A program made the position numbers and the translations under genes. DNA of 64,000 nucleotides, from NCBI GenBank assembly GCA_028823995.1, contig JAPPFD010000040.1, positions 1 through 64,000 of the forward strand, given 5' to 3'. Positions 27,234-36,324 of the stretch are shown in pieces (position 1 is the stretch's first letter; the number at the start of each line of letters is the position of its first letter). The notes beneath the pieces were generated by a model, which worked only from the letters and a program-made list of their open reading frames with translations, ran no database searches and was not told the origin of the DNA. This DNA comes from a bacterium (GTDB lineage: Bacteria; Actinomycetota; Acidimicrobiia; Spongiisociales; ZC4RG35).

Positions 27234-28208
27234 TTGACGAGGCGCATCGACCTCCGTCGCGTGGCCCAGTACGGGGTGGTTGTGGTGGTGGCGGTGACGC
27301 TCAATTTCCTGTTGCCCCGCCTGATGCCGGGCAATCCGCTCGCCCTGATCGCCGGGGTGGACGTCGGCATGCTCACCCCGGACCAGCGGGCCGAGATCGT
27401 CGCCAGGGTCGGTCTGGACGCTCCTCTCTGGCAGCAGTACCTGCGATACTGGGGCGACATATTCACCGGTGACTTCGGGTTCTCATTCCGGTCGAGCCGT
27501 CCCATCGTCGACATGATCTGGGAGAGGCTTCCCTGGACGCTCCTGATCACCGGCCTGTCGCTCCTGGTGTCGGCGGTGGTGGGGGTGTTGCTGGGCGCTA
27601 TCTCGGCCTGGAGGAGAGGAACCAAGGGCGACTTGGGCATGCTTTCGGGGATGATCTCGATCGAGTCGCTGCCCTCGTTCTGGCTGGGCATGGTCCTGGT
27701 CTCCCTTTTTGCCGTCCAATGGGGTCTCCTGCCGTCGTTCGGGGCGGTGACCCCTGCGTCAGACCTGGAAGGCTGGGCGCATGTGTGGGACATCATCAGC
27801 CACGCCATACTGCCCGTAACCGCGCTGTCGATCGTGGGTACTCCGGGCGTCTACATGACCATGCGCTATTCGATGCTGGAAACGCTGGGAGAGGACTACA
27901 TCCGCACCGCCAGGGCGAAAGGCGCCGGCGAGCGCCGGGTACTGTTCGGGCATGTGGCCCGCAACACCATCGCTCCGGTGATCACGGTCCTGGCCATCCG
28001 GCTGGGGTTTGCCTTCGGAGGCACGGTGATCATCGAGACGGTGTTTTCCTACCCGGGACTCGGCCGCCTGGTCTTCGAGGCGGTGGCGGGACGTGACTAT
28101 CCCGTGATGCAGGCGGCGTTCCTGGTGTTCACGGCGGCGATACTGGTCGCAAACTTGGCGGCCGACCTCTTGTATCCCCTCATCGACCCCAGAAGCAGGA
28201 CATCATGA
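27234..28208 (+). CDS. Peptide-type ABC transporter permease (DppB-like)
   Basis: A 324-residue permease with six predicted helices. It starts MTRRIDLRRVAQYGVVVVVAV and has the family segments LNFLLPRLMPGNPL and the coupling loop YIRTARAKGAGERRVLFGHVARNTIAP. The only suitable start is TTG at 27234; the GTG seven bases earlier is out of frame. It overlaps the next permease by four bases (ATGA). Confidence 0.92.
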   Translation: MTRRIDLRRVAQYGVVVVVAVTLNFLLPRLMPGNPLALIAGVDVGMLTPDQRAEIVARVGLDAPLWQQYLRYWGDIFTGDFGFSFRSSRPIVDMIWERLPWTLLITGLSLLVSAVVGVLLGAISAWRRGTKGDLGMLSGMISIESLPSFWLGMVLVSLFAVQWGLLPSFGAVTPASDLEGWAHVWDIISHAILPVTALSIVGTPGVYMTMRYSMLETLGEDYIRTARAKGAGERRVLFGHVARNTIAPVITVLAIRLGFAFGGTVIIETVFSYPGLGRLVFEAVAGRDYPVMQAAFLVFTAAILVANLAADLLYPLIDPRSRTS

Positions 28209-29071
28209 CGGCCACCGGCGGTGAAGACCGGGCCATTAGGCGGGCGGTACGCCGTCGTTCCCGGCTCCCCACCATCCTGGGGGTGGCGGGACTGGTGATC
28301 GTCGGCGCCTTGGTGGTGACGGCGGTGTTCGCTCCCTGGCTGGCGCCGTATGACCCGACCGAGCGGATCGCGCGGCCGTTCCTGTTCCCCAGCGCCGAGC
28401 ATCCCCTGGGCACCAACGACGTCGGACACGACCTCCTGTCCGAGATCATCTTTGGGTCTCGGGTGTCCCTGATGGTGGGGCTGGTGGCGGCCACCGTGGC
28501 CCTGCTGATCGGCACCACCGTGGGCGTGATAGCCGGTTATTACCCCAAGCGGCTGGGGTCGACCCTGATGCGGGGCGTCGACGTGATCCTGATCCTGCCG
28601 TTCCTCCCGCTGCTGATCGTGCTGGCCGCCTACCTGGGCAGGAGTCTTCTCAACACCATCCTGGTCATCGGGCTGCTGATCTGGGCGGAGCCTGCCCGGA
28701 TCATCCGCTCACAGGTCCTGTCGCTCCGCTCCCGGGAATACGTCCTGGCCGCCCGGTCGATGGGCGCTCCGGACCGCTGGACGATTCTTCGGCACATCGT
28801 TCCCCGTACGGCGCTGCTGGCCACGGGCTCGTTCGTCCGGGCGGTGTCGGGGGCGATCCTGCTGGAGGCCGCCCTCAGCTTCCTGGGCCTCGGCGACCCG
28901 ATCCAGAAGAGTTGGGGCTCCACTCTCTACTGGGCCCAGACCCGGGGGGCCTTCCTGACCCCGGCATGGAAGTGGTGGGTGCTGCCCCCCGGCCTCCTGA
29001 TCATGCTGGCGTCCCTGGGATTCGCCCTGATCGCATTCTCGCTTGAGGAGCGGATCAATCCACGGTTGTAA
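28205..29071 (+). CDS. Peptide-type ABC transporter permease (DppC-like)
   Basis: A 288-residue second permease with the OppC N-terminal helix (about 27-48) and the transport domain from GHDLLSEIIFGSRVSLMVG. The coupling loop EYVLAARSMGAPDRWTILRHIVPRT is intact, and it ends with the typical LEERINPRL. It forms the channel with the preceding permease. The start overlaps that gene's stop. Confidence 0.93.
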   Translation: MTATGGEDRAIRRAVRRRSRLPTILGVAGLVIVGALVVTAVFAPWLAPYDPTERIARPFLFPSAEHPLGTNDVGHDLLSEIIFGSRVSLMVGLVAATVALLIGTTVGVIAGYYPKRLGSTLMRGVDVILILPFLPLLIVLAAYLGRSLLNTILVIGLLIWAEPARIIRSQVLSLRSREYVLAARSMGAPDRWTILRHIVPRTALLATGSFVRAVSGAILLEAALSFLGLGDPIQKSWGSTLYWAQTRGAFLTPAWKWWVLPPGLLIMLASLGFALIAFSLEERINPRL

Positions 29072-29101
29072 AACGTTGTTGCGGATCTGGGGTGCCGGTC
29101 C

Positions 29102-29737
29102 TTGAGCCTGCCGGTCAAGCCCTGTCTCCTTCCCGCCAAGGCGGGGCATCGGGGTGTGCTGGTGTGGCGGTGGGAGAGTCCGAAGTCAATCTTGTCCTCG
29201 GCGCCGGTGGGCGGAGGACCGGGTTTGGTGCGGTGGGTCCTCAACATTGGTGTCGGGTCGGACTACGACCGCACCGACCTGTCAGAACACGCCCGGGAGG
29301 TGGCGGCGGACCTCGATGTCCGAGGAGCGGGCGTGGCGATGTTCACCGCAGTGGACTTGAGCCGCTGGCAACGGTGCGACTTCGAAGGGGTGACGGTCGA
29401 CGCCACCGTCGGGATCAGTCACCCCACCTGGGCTGCCCGGCCTGGCGTGTCGGGGGAACCAGTTTCACCGGGCACTATCAACCTCGTCGTCCAGGTGCCC
29501 GTCGGGCTCGATCCGGGAGCGGCGGTCAACGCCGTGGTGACGGCTACAGAGGCCAAGACGCAGGCACTGTCCGCCCGCGGCGTGCCGGGAACGGGGACCG
29601 CCACCGACGCGGTCGCTATCTTGTGGCCGGCGGGGGCCGCGACGGAACGGTTCGCCGGCCCGAGATCACGGTGGGGTTCGAGGATCGGCCAGGCCGCGTA
29701 CCGGGCTGTGTGGTCTGGAGCAAGACAACTCGAGTGA
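29102..29737 (+). CDS. cbiZ: Adenosylcobinamide amidohydrolase CbiZ
   Basis: A 211-residue protein matching the CbiZ family, which hydrolyses the amide bond of adenosylcobinamide to adenosylcobyric acid, letting the cell salvage incomplete corrinoids. Visible signatures are LSSAPVGGGPG, GVAMFTAVDL, TINLVVQVPVGLDPGAAVNAV, TATEAKTQAL, GTGTATDAVAILWP and FAGPRSRWGSRIGQAAYRAV. The start is TTG at 29102. It lies 30 bases after the ABC permease and is likely in that operon, which raises the possibility that the importer moves a corrinoid or related compound; this is an inference, because the binding protein looks peptide-type and no cobalamin riboswitch was seen. Confidence 0.85.
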   Translation: MSLPVKPCLLPAKAGHRGVLVWRWESPKSILSSAPVGGGPGLVRWVLNIGVGSDYDRTDLSEHAREVAADLDVRGAGVAMFTAVDLSRWQRCDFEGVTVDATVGISHPTWAARPGVSGEPVSPGTINLVVQVPVGLDPGAAVNAVVTATEAKTQALSARGVPGTGTATDAVAILWPAGAATERFAGPRSRWGSRIGQAAYRAVWSGARQLE

Positions 29738-29755
29738 ACTAACGACGCAGAAGCC

Positions 29756-30700
29756 TCATTCGCCGGTGATGGTCCCGACCTCCTCCAGTTGACGGTCGGT
29801 CATGCTCCAGTCGGCGCCTCTGGAGTTGGCTAGAACCTGCTTGGGCGAACTGGCGCCGGGGATGACCGTCGAGACATCGGGTTGGGCGGCCAGCCAGCTG
29901 ATGGCCAACTCGATCAGGGTCCGGCCATGGTCGGCCGCGTACTGTTTGAGTCTGTCCACGACGTCGAGGTTCCGATCTCTCATATAGCCCCGGTCGGTTG
30001 TCGCCGGGTCGTTCAGGACCCAGTCCATCCGCGAACCCTTGGGGGGTTCCTTGCCTCGCTGGTACTTTCCGGTCAGCACTCCGCTGGCCAGCGGGCAGTA
30101 GGGCATCACGGAAAGACCACCGCGTGTGCAAGCTGGAATCACGTCTCGCTCAATCTCGCGGGCCAAGAGGTTGTAGTGGTTCTGGGCGCTCACAAAGCGG
30201 GGACTTCCGTTTCGTATGCTCACCGCGTTCGCTTCGTCTATTTGGTCGCCGGTGAAGTTCGAGCACCCGATCTCGCGAACCTTGCCTTGTTCAACCAGGC
30301 GATGCAGGGCCTCCAGGGTCTCGTCGATCGGAACCGAGGGATCCGGCGTATGCATCTGGTACAGGTCGATGTAGTCGGTCCCTAGACGCCGGAGGCTGTC
30401 CTCGACGGCAGTGGCGACCCATCGGGCGCTTCCGCCCATCTGGACGTCGTTCAGCATCTCCATTCCGAACTTGGTGCCCACCACCGCCTGGTCACGTCTG
30501 CCCCGGAGCGCCGCGCCCAGGTACTCCTCGGAAAGACCCTTGCGCCCGTAGATGTCGGCGGTATCGAAATAGGTGATTCCATGTTCGAGGGCGGCCAGGA
30601 CCACCGTCTCGGTCTGCTTTTTGTCGAGCCGGGAGCCGAAGTTGTTGCAGCCCAGACCGACCTTCGAAACCCGTAGGCTTCCTATGGCGCCGGTGCGCAT
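29756..30700 (-). CDS. Aldo/keto reductase
   Basis: A 314-residue NADPH-dependent oxidoreductase with a (beta/alpha)8 fold. The catalytic tetrad is complete: Asp46, Tyr51, Lys77 and His117 (YFDTADIYG, VGTKFG, YQMHTPD). The C-terminal PGASSPKQVLANSRG segment binds the cofactor phosphate. Length and order match the YajO/tas-like AKR group. Its substrate is unknown. It is convergent with cbiZ. Confidence 0.93.
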   Translation of the reverse strand: MRTGAIGSLRVSKVGLGCNNFGSRLDKKQTETVVLAALEHGITYFDTADIYGRKGLSEEYLGAALRGRRDQAVVGTKFGMEMLNDVQMGGSARWVATAVEDSLRRLGTDYIDLYQMHTPDPSVPIDETLEALHRLVEQGKVREIGCSNFTGDQIDEANAVSIRNGSPRFVSAQNHYNLLAREIERDVIPACTRGGLSVMPYCPLASGVLTGKYQRGKEPPKGSRMDWVLNDPATTDRGYMRDRNLDVVDRLKQYAADHGRTLIELAISWLAAQPDVSTVIPGASSPKQVLANSRGADWSMTDRQLEEVGTITGE

Positions 30701-30850
30701 TGTCGCCTCTTTCTCTCCAGCTCCCGGGTGGATGGCCTAAACCCGATTTGCCTTGTCCTGCTGATCAAGAGCATACGCCGACGTATTGTCACGATTACAG
30801 GCGAGGGATGGCTTCCTTTCCAGCATGTCGATGCTCTCCATCGTTGCTGC

Positions 30851-32218
30851 CTATTTCCTCCGGGTCATCAAACGCCCGACCGCCTCCGTGGCGGCGCGAT
30901 GGCCGCTGGAGAGAGCGCCGTTGACGGACGGTATGCCCATGTAGTCGCCCGCCAAGAACAGGTTGTCGATTCTCCCTGCGAGCTGCCCCGGGATCTTCGC
31001 CACCGCGGCCAGCATCCCCGGCGTCCCCATGCACAGCGCCTCCTCCCAGCGGTACACACGGTAGAACAATCCATCGTCGTCGCCGGGAAGAGCCGAGCCC
31101 GGAGGCGCATTCCGGCGAGCGGCGCCCAGCATCTCGCGCTTGATCTCATCGTCCTCCAGCGGGATCAACTCCTTGGCCCGGTCCCGGCCGATGAGCAGGT
31201 CCAGAATGCTCTTGCCCGGGGGCGCGCAGGCGGGCAGGAAGGCCGACCGGTCCAGCAGCAGAGGCGTGTCGTCTTCCTCGGGGAAGAGCGCCCCGTGCCA
31301 GCCGGGAGGCAGGGGCGCATGGTCCAGGCCGATCACCACCCGACAGCCGGTCGAGTAGTTCACTGTGTTGAGCGCCCGCCGGGTGGCCTCCGGGAGGCCG
31401 GGCACGAGGTCGGGGACCTTCGTGCCGGGCACCGCGCAGATCACCGCGTCCGCCTCGATGGTCTCGCCATCCACCACCACGCCCGTCGCTCTACCTCCCG
31501 CCACGACGATCCTCCTCACGGGCGTCGACACGCGGATCGCGTCGGCGCAGGCGTCGGCGAGCGCCGCGCTGAACGAGCCGATGCCCCGTTCCGGCATGTA
31601 CACCCTGCCGCTGCTCAGCATCGTCTCCCCGATGTAGGCTCGCATCAGCGCCTGTCCGGAGGGCTCGGGGTCGCCCAGCACCATCTCCAGCGGCCCTCCG
31701 AGCGTCACTCGGAGTTTCTGCGGCACCCCCATCCGCTCCAGGTATTCGCCGTAGCTCTCGGCGTCGTCTATCTCGGCCAGGCGGCTGTCGCCGGCGAAGC
31801 TCAGGTATTCCTCCTCGCGGTACATCTGGCGCATCACCCTGGAACCGGCCCGAAATCCCGAGGGTGACAAGAAGCCCATCGCCCAGGCCGAGGGGAGTTG
31901 CCGCACGAAGCTGCGGAGCGATTGGTCCGGCGTTGTCGTGACCCACCGCCCCCCGCGGAGATGCCCGAACTTCATCTGCGAGGGCACGAGCGCCAGCCCC
32001 AACTCCTCGCACAGACCGAATGCGGTGTCGTAGGTCGACGTGAACACGAACGCGCCCATGTCCACAGAGAACCCGTCCACCCGCTCGCCCATCCCGCGTC
32101 CGCCGGCGCGCTCGCGCCCCTCCAACAGGAGGGGAGTGATACCCCTCTTCATCAGCGTGTAGGCGGCGCTCAACCCGGCGAAGCCGCCACCAACGATCAC
32201 GACCCGCTCGGCGCTCAC
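30851..32218 (-). CDS. FAD-dependent amine-oxidase/protoporphyrinogen-oxidase-like protein
   Basis: A 455-residue flavoprotein. It starts MSAERVVIVGGGFAGLSAAYTL, followed by LLEGRERAGGRG, the FAD-binding pair of the amine oxidase superfamily, and closes with the FAD-contact segment DNLFLAGDYMGIPSVNGALSSGHRAA. It resembles HemG/HemY and squalene- or carotenoid-type oxidoreductases, but no haem biosynthesis gene is next to it, so the substrate is left open. It stands alone on the minus strand between the aldo/keto reductase and the metal-uptake operon. Confidence 0.87.
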   Translation of the reverse strand: MSAERVVIVGGGFAGLSAAYTLMKRGITPLLLEGRERAGGRGMGERVDGFSVDMGAFVFTSTYDTAFGLCEELGLALVPSQMKFGHLRGGRWVTTTPDQSLRSFVRQLPSAWAMGFLSPSGFRAGSRVMRQMYREEEYLSFAGDSRLAEIDDAESYGEYLERMGVPQKLRVTLGGPLEMVLGDPEPSGQALMRAYIGETMLSSGRVYMPERGIGSFSAALADACADAIRVSTPVRRIVVAGGRATGVVVDGETIEADAVICAVPGTKVPDLVPGLPEATRRALNTVNYSTGCRVVIGLDHAPLPPGWHGALFPEEDDTPLLLDRSAFLPACAPPGKSILDLLIGRDRAKELIPLEDDEIKREMLGAARRNAPPGSALPGDDDGLFYRVYRWEEALCMGTPGMLAAVAKIPGQLAGRIDNLFLAGDYMGIPSVNGALSSGHRAATEAVGRLMTRRK

Positions 32219-32327
32219 GATGCGCGAATGCCTTCTCGCATTTGCACAGTATGGCCCACGGTTACCAAGGGACCAACAGTTGGGCGCCTCCGAAAATGCC
32301 CATTGCGGCTCTCGGGAAAGAGGATTC

Positions 32328-33149
32328 TCAGGCTGGGGTAGCTCTAGGTCGGAATAGGACCACCAGTACGAATATCCCGCTTGCCACCAGGGTCATGGCG
32401 GGACCGGCCGACACATTGAAGTAGTAAGAGACATAGAGGCCGGTGACGGCGGCCGCGGTCCCCAACGCTGCACCCGTCATCATGATCGAGACGAAACGCC
32501 TCGCCAACAGGTACGCTGTGGCGGCGGGCGTCACCAGCATCGCCATGACGAGAACGATGCCGGCCGCCTGAATCCCTATCACGACGACGAGGGCAAGCAT
32601 TACCAGGAAGGCGTGGTCTGCGACGCTGGCGCGTGTGCTGTTGACCTGCGCCCCCAGGGGGTCGAAGCTCGTGAACAGCAGCCAGTGGTGGAAGGCGAAC
32701 AGTCCCAGGATGACCATCACGGTTATCCCGAGGGACACATAGATCCCGGTGGGGGTGATTGCGAGGATCTGTCCCAGCAGCAGGTCTTCGATGTTGACCC
32801 TGATGGTCGATGCGGTTGCCAGCATCACCAGCCCCAGGGCGAACATGGTCGCAAAGAGAATGCCTATGGAGGTATCCGAACTGAGGCCCGCTCGCCTGCT
32901 CAGGGTCCTGACCAGCACGGCGACGGCGACCCCGGTCGGGACGGCCGCTATCGCCGGGTTAACGCCGACTATGTACCCGAACACTATTCCTGGAAGCACG
33001 GCGTGGGCGAGAGCGTCCCCGATGAAGGCAAGGTTTCTGGTGACGGTGTAAGCGCCGACCAGGGGACACATCACGCCCACGAGGATCGAGCCGATCAGGG
33101 CTCTCACCATGAAGCCGTGCTCCAGAGGTACGAGGAGGAAATCTATCAC
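32328..33149 (-). CDS. Zinc/manganese-type ABC transporter permease (ZnuB/AztB-like)
   Basis: A 273-residue permease of the ABC-3 family with eight or nine helices. It begins MIDFLLVPLEHGFMVRALIGSILVGVMCPLVG, then the conserved NLAFIGDALAHAVLPGIV loop, and ends in a hydrophobic helix. It forms the membrane channel for the divalent-metal importer encoded by this three-gene operon (binding protein, ATPase, permease) and is its last gene. Confidence 0.92.
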   Translation of the reverse strand: MIDFLLVPLEHGFMVRALIGSILVGVMCPLVGAYTVTRNLAFIGDALAHAVLPGIVFGYIVGVNPAIAAVPTGVAVAVLVRTLSRRAGLSSDTSIGILFATMFALGLVMLATASTIRVNIEDLLLGQILAITPTGIYVSLGITVMVILGLFAFHHWLLFTSFDPLGAQVNSTRASVADHAFLVMLALVVVIGIQAAGIVLVMAMLVTPAATAYLLARRFVSIMMTGAALGTAAAVTGLYVSYYFNVSAGPAMTLVASGIFVLVVLFRPRATPA

Positions 33150-33158
33150 GTCGAGGTG

Positions 33159-33914
33159 TCAGGACTCCCCGTCGGTGTTGAGGCCCACGCCGTGGGCGCC
33201 GTACATCTGCTCCATGACCTCGGAGGTGAACACCTGCTCGGGAGGGCCGCAGGCGCACACATGGCGGTTCAGGCACAGTACCTGGTCGAAGCGACCGGCC
33301 AGGTTGGTCAGGTCGTGAGTCGCCAGGAGGATGATTCGCCCCTCGTCCCGGAGAGTCCGCAGGACCGCGACGAGGGCCTCCTGGGCTGCGACATCAGCCC
33401 CGCTGAAGGCCTCGTCCAGGAGAAGCACGTTTGCCTCCTGGGCCAGTGCCCTTCCCACGAATACCCGCTGACGTTGACCTCCCGACAGCTCCGTCATCAA
33501 AGCTGAGCGTTGGTCCCAAAGGCCGACCCGGCCCAGGCAGGCGTTGACGATCTCACGATCTCTCTTCCCGGGCCGCTGGAACCATCCCAACCTGCAGCAG
33601 CGGCCCATCATCACGACGTCCATCGCGGTCACGGGAAGCCGCCAGTTGACGCTCTCTCGTTGAGGCACGTATGCCAACCCTCCGCTTCCCTGCCCCGCAC
33701 CCTGCAGGGTCACCTTGCCCTGGCGAACCGGGAGGAGGCCGGCAATCGCATTGAAAAGAGTGCTCTTGCCGGCCCCGTTCGGTCCTACAACGCCCATCAG
33801 GGTCCCCGCTTTCACGTCGAAGGTGACGTTGTTCACGGCCGTGTGGCCGCCGACCTCGACAGTTACCCCCCGAAGCGACATGCTCGCTTCCTGTGAGGTC
33901 GGATCGGCGATCAC
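33159..33914 (-). CDS. Zinc/manganese-type ABC transporter ATPase (ZnuC/AztA-like)
   Basis: A 251-residue ABC ATPase. Walker A GPNGAGKST, signature LSGGQRQRVFVGRAL, Walker B VLLLDEAFSG and the H-loop in LATHDL are all present. Sequence just before the signature (FQRPGKRDREIVNACLGRVGL) is typical of ZnuC/MntA. The start codon overlaps the stop of the fused substrate-binding gene by four bases. Confidence 0.92.
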   Translation of the reverse strand: MIADPTSQEASMSLRGVTVEVGGHTAVNNVTFDVKAGTLMGVVGPNGAGKSTLFNAIAGLLPVRQGKVTLQGAGQGSGGLAYVPQRESVNWRLPVTAMDVVMMGRCCRLGWFQRPGKRDREIVNACLGRVGLWDQRSALMTELSGGQRQRVFVGRALAQEANVLLLDEAFSGADVAAQEALVAVLRTLRDEGRIILLATHDLTNLAGRFDQVLCLNRHVCACGPPEQVFTSEVMEQMYGAHGVGLNTDGES

Positions 33915-36238
33915 TTCAATGCCCCGACAATGCGTTCCACGTTGGCCCGCACCATGGTGAGGTACGTGTCGGCGCCGCTTCCCTCCGCTCCGAGGGAGCC
34001 CGAGTAGAGCTGGACGAGGCTCGCGCCGGTCTCTCTTGCCACGGCTTGCGCCAACTTGTCGCTGACGGTCGTCTCGCCGAACAGTGCAGGCACGCCGTGT
34101 TCCTCTATCACCTCGACCAGACCCGCAATGTGCTCCGCGGAGGGTTCCACATCAGGCGCCAGGGACGGTATCACCAGCCCCACTATCTCAAACCCGTAGG
34201 CCTCTGCGAAGTACGAGAAGGCGTCATGCGACGTGACCAGCAGTCTGCGCTCCGGCGCCACCGCACTTACCTGCTCCAGCGTCCAGGCGTGAAGCTCGTC
34301 AAGCTGCTTGCCGTAGTCTGAGGCGTTCTGGGAGTAGTAGTCGGCGTTCTCGGGGTCTATGGCCGAGAGCCGAGCGGCTATTTCGTTGACCGCGATCTTC
34401 ACCCGGATCGGATCGAACCAGAAGTGAGGATCATAAGTGCCGTGATGGTGGTCGTGATGGTGGTCGTCGCCGTCTTCCTCGTGCTCGTGTTCATCCATGT
34501 GCTCGTCATGGCCTGCATCGGGCGCCCCGCCCGAGTCGGCCACTCCGAGGAACGCCAGGCTCGACGGAGCGCCGCCGACGTGCCATTCCTCTTCGATCTC
34601 CATGTGCGTGAGATGGACCCCGAGGACATGACCGCTGTTCGGGTCGGCGACGTACATCGTGTCGCCGAGGGCGACCATGGCGGGCGAGGGACTCCCGAAC
34701 ACCATCTCGAACGGGTCGACCAACTGCATGGTGTCGATCAACTCGCCGTCGTGGGCGTCGAACCCGCGCAGAACGCCGTCAGCCGCCAGCATGTAGAAGG
34801 TTTCGCCGTCGCTCGAGAACGCAGCCGCAGCACTGGGCTCAGGGAACACCTCGTGCATTTCGCCGTGGCCCACGTCCACCAGCCAGACGCCGCCCTGGAC
34901 ACAGCACTCTCCGCCGGGGAAGAGGGTCGCTTGGCCGAAGAAGTGGTCGCTGTGATGGTGACCGAAGTATTGGCCGATCGCGAACTCACCATATTCACCG
35001 GCCTCCGGTGGATAGGGGATGATCTCACTCTCGTACTCGCCGTCGTGCGCGTGCAAAGAGAGCGTCCCGTCCCAGCAGCCGAAGACGGCGCCGTGCGAGT
35101 TGTGCGATTCGCCGTGCAGGCGATGGCAGGCTCCTGCCTCGAAGACCAGTTCGTTGTCAAACGTACGCACTACAACACCCTCTGGAAGAATGTTCCAGAA
35201 GGTGGGGTTTTCGAGGTACTCAGGATGCGGAACCGTGACGGCGACGTGTCCCTCGGAGATCACCAGAGCCGCGCCATGTTGCGGCCCGGCCTCCAGCACG
35301 ATCGGCTCATAGTCGCCGCCCGAGTCCGCGAGGTCCGCCTCGTTGATCATGACTACGTGACCGCTGGCGTCGGCGAAGATCGTCGTCCAGCCGTGGCTGT
35401 TGACGTAGTGGACCGGCATTTCTTCAACGATCTCCAGCGAGTGCCGGGTGATTGACCGCTGGACGAGGTCGTAGTGATCGCCGTGCTCGACCAGGAAGAC
35501 GCCGCCGTCGAAGACGTGAATCCGGTCGTCGCCGTCCTCCGGCCCGCGGGCGAGGACGATGCCGTAGCGGTGGGTCGGACTGGGGTACACGGTCGCCCCG
35601 GGGGCGGCGACCTCAAAGACTCCGCTGTCAACGTCATCGGTCGTCAGGTCGATAACGGAGAGGTGCGCTTCCATTGCATCCGCAACGAGCAGCCGCCCCG
35701 CGACCATCTCGCCATGGTCCCCGTGATCGTCTTCATCGTCGTGGTCCCCGTGATCGTCGTGATCATCGTGCATGCCTTCCTCGGCGAACTCCATGGGATC
35801 CACCGCCTCACCAAGCGCCACTATCCGGGACTCATCCGCGCTGGCGCTTCGTATCAGATCCTCCAGCCAAAGGGCCTCCAGTTCGAGACCGACAGTGAAC
35901 ACGACATCCGCATCGGCCACCCTGGCGACGTCGCGGGCTCCCGGCTGGTAACTGTGCGGATCGCCACCTGCCGGCAGCATGCCGAAGACCTCCACCCGAT
36001 CTCCACCTACCACGCGAGCCCAGTCAGCCACGAAGTTGGTGGTGGCCACCACCTGGATCGGCGGCCCCGAGGGCGCGGCGCTCTCCTCGGTGGCCGTTGG
36101 CTGCGGTTCTTGCGTTGCCTGGGTGTCCTGGTCATCTCCACAGGCGCCCAGGAAAGCCATCGAGAGTATGACAAGGCCTACAGTTAACGTCCGGGCCAGA
36201 CGTCCAAAGCTTGTATTGCGACCTGGCATGGTCAACAT
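33911..36238 (-). CDS. Zinc-type substrate-binding lipoprotein with inserted AztD-like beta-propeller
   Basis: A 775-residue lipoprotein, more than twice the usual 300 of ZnuA/AztC. Signal peptide with lipobox FLGAC (Cys33). The binding-protein fold is split: lobe 1 is residues about 61-155 with His95 (GGDPHSYQP), lobe 2 about 601-775 with His605 (DPHFWFDP), His671 (TSHDAF) and Asp757, a His-His-His-Asp metal site like AztC. Between them, where ZnuA has its His-rich mobile loop, lie two His/Asp-rich segments (157-175 and 577-599) bracketing a repeat-rich domain (about 178-567) with beta-propeller blades and cysteines at 371, 388, 445 and 446, resembling the zinc metallochaperone AztD. In Paracoccus these are separate proteins of aztABCD; here the chaperone appears embedded in its receiver. 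A palindromic operator lies 33 bases upstream. Confidence 0.88.
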   Translation of the reverse strand: MLTMPGRNTSFGRLARTLTVGLVILSMAFLGACGDDQDTQATQEPQPTATEESAAPSGPPIQVVATTNFVADWARVVGGDRVEVFGMLPAGGDPHSYQPGARDVARVADADVVFTVGLELEALWLEDLIRSASADESRIVALGEAVDPMEFAEEGMHDDHDDHGDHDDEDDHGDHGEMVAGRLLVADAMEAHLSVIDLTTDDVDSGVFEVAAPGATVYPSPTHRYGIVLARGPEDGDDRIHVFDGGVFLVEHGDHYDLVQRSITRHSLEIVEEMPVHYVNSHGWTTIFADASGHVVMINEADLADSGGDYEPIVLEAGPQHGAALVISEGHVAVTVPHPEYLENPTFWNILPEGVVVRTFDNELVFEAGACHRLHGESHNSHGAVFGCWDGTLSLHAHDGEYESEIIPYPPEAGEYGEFAIGQYFGHHHSDHFFGQATLFPGGECCVQGGVWLVDVGHGEMHEVFPEPSAAAAFSSDGETFYMLAADGVLRGFDAHDGELIDTMQLVDPFEMVFGSPSPAMVALGDTMYVADPNSGHVLGVHLTHMEIEEEWHVGGAPSSLAFLGVADSGGAPDAGHDEHMDEHEHEEDGDDHHHDHHHGTYDPHFWFDPIRVKIAVNEIAARLSAIDPENADYYSQNASDYGKQLDELHAWTLEQVSAVAPERRLLVTSHDAFSYFAEAYGFEIVGLVIPSLAPDVEPSAEHIAGLVEVIEEHGVPALFGETTVSDKLAQAVARETGASLVQLYSGSLGAEGSGADTYLTMVRANVERIVGALK

Positions 36239-36270
36239 TCCGAGTTCTCCTTACGGGTAGTCGAGGGGGG

Positions 36271-36303
36271 CTAAAGTGATAATGATAATCATTATCACTT
36301 TAG
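36271..36303. promoter_or_regulatory. Fur/Zur-family operator, 33-bp palindrome
   Basis: A palindrome perfect except for its central base spans 36271-36303. Its core (36278-36296) is GATAATGATAATCATTATC, identical to the classical 19-bp Fur box consensus. It sits 33 bases before the zinc-type operon start, on its promoter side. In actinobacteria Fur-family sites of this form usually belong to Zur. A second copy lies at 40951. Confidence 0.85.
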
Positions 36304-36324
36304 CGGTTGAAATCGAGTTCCGTC

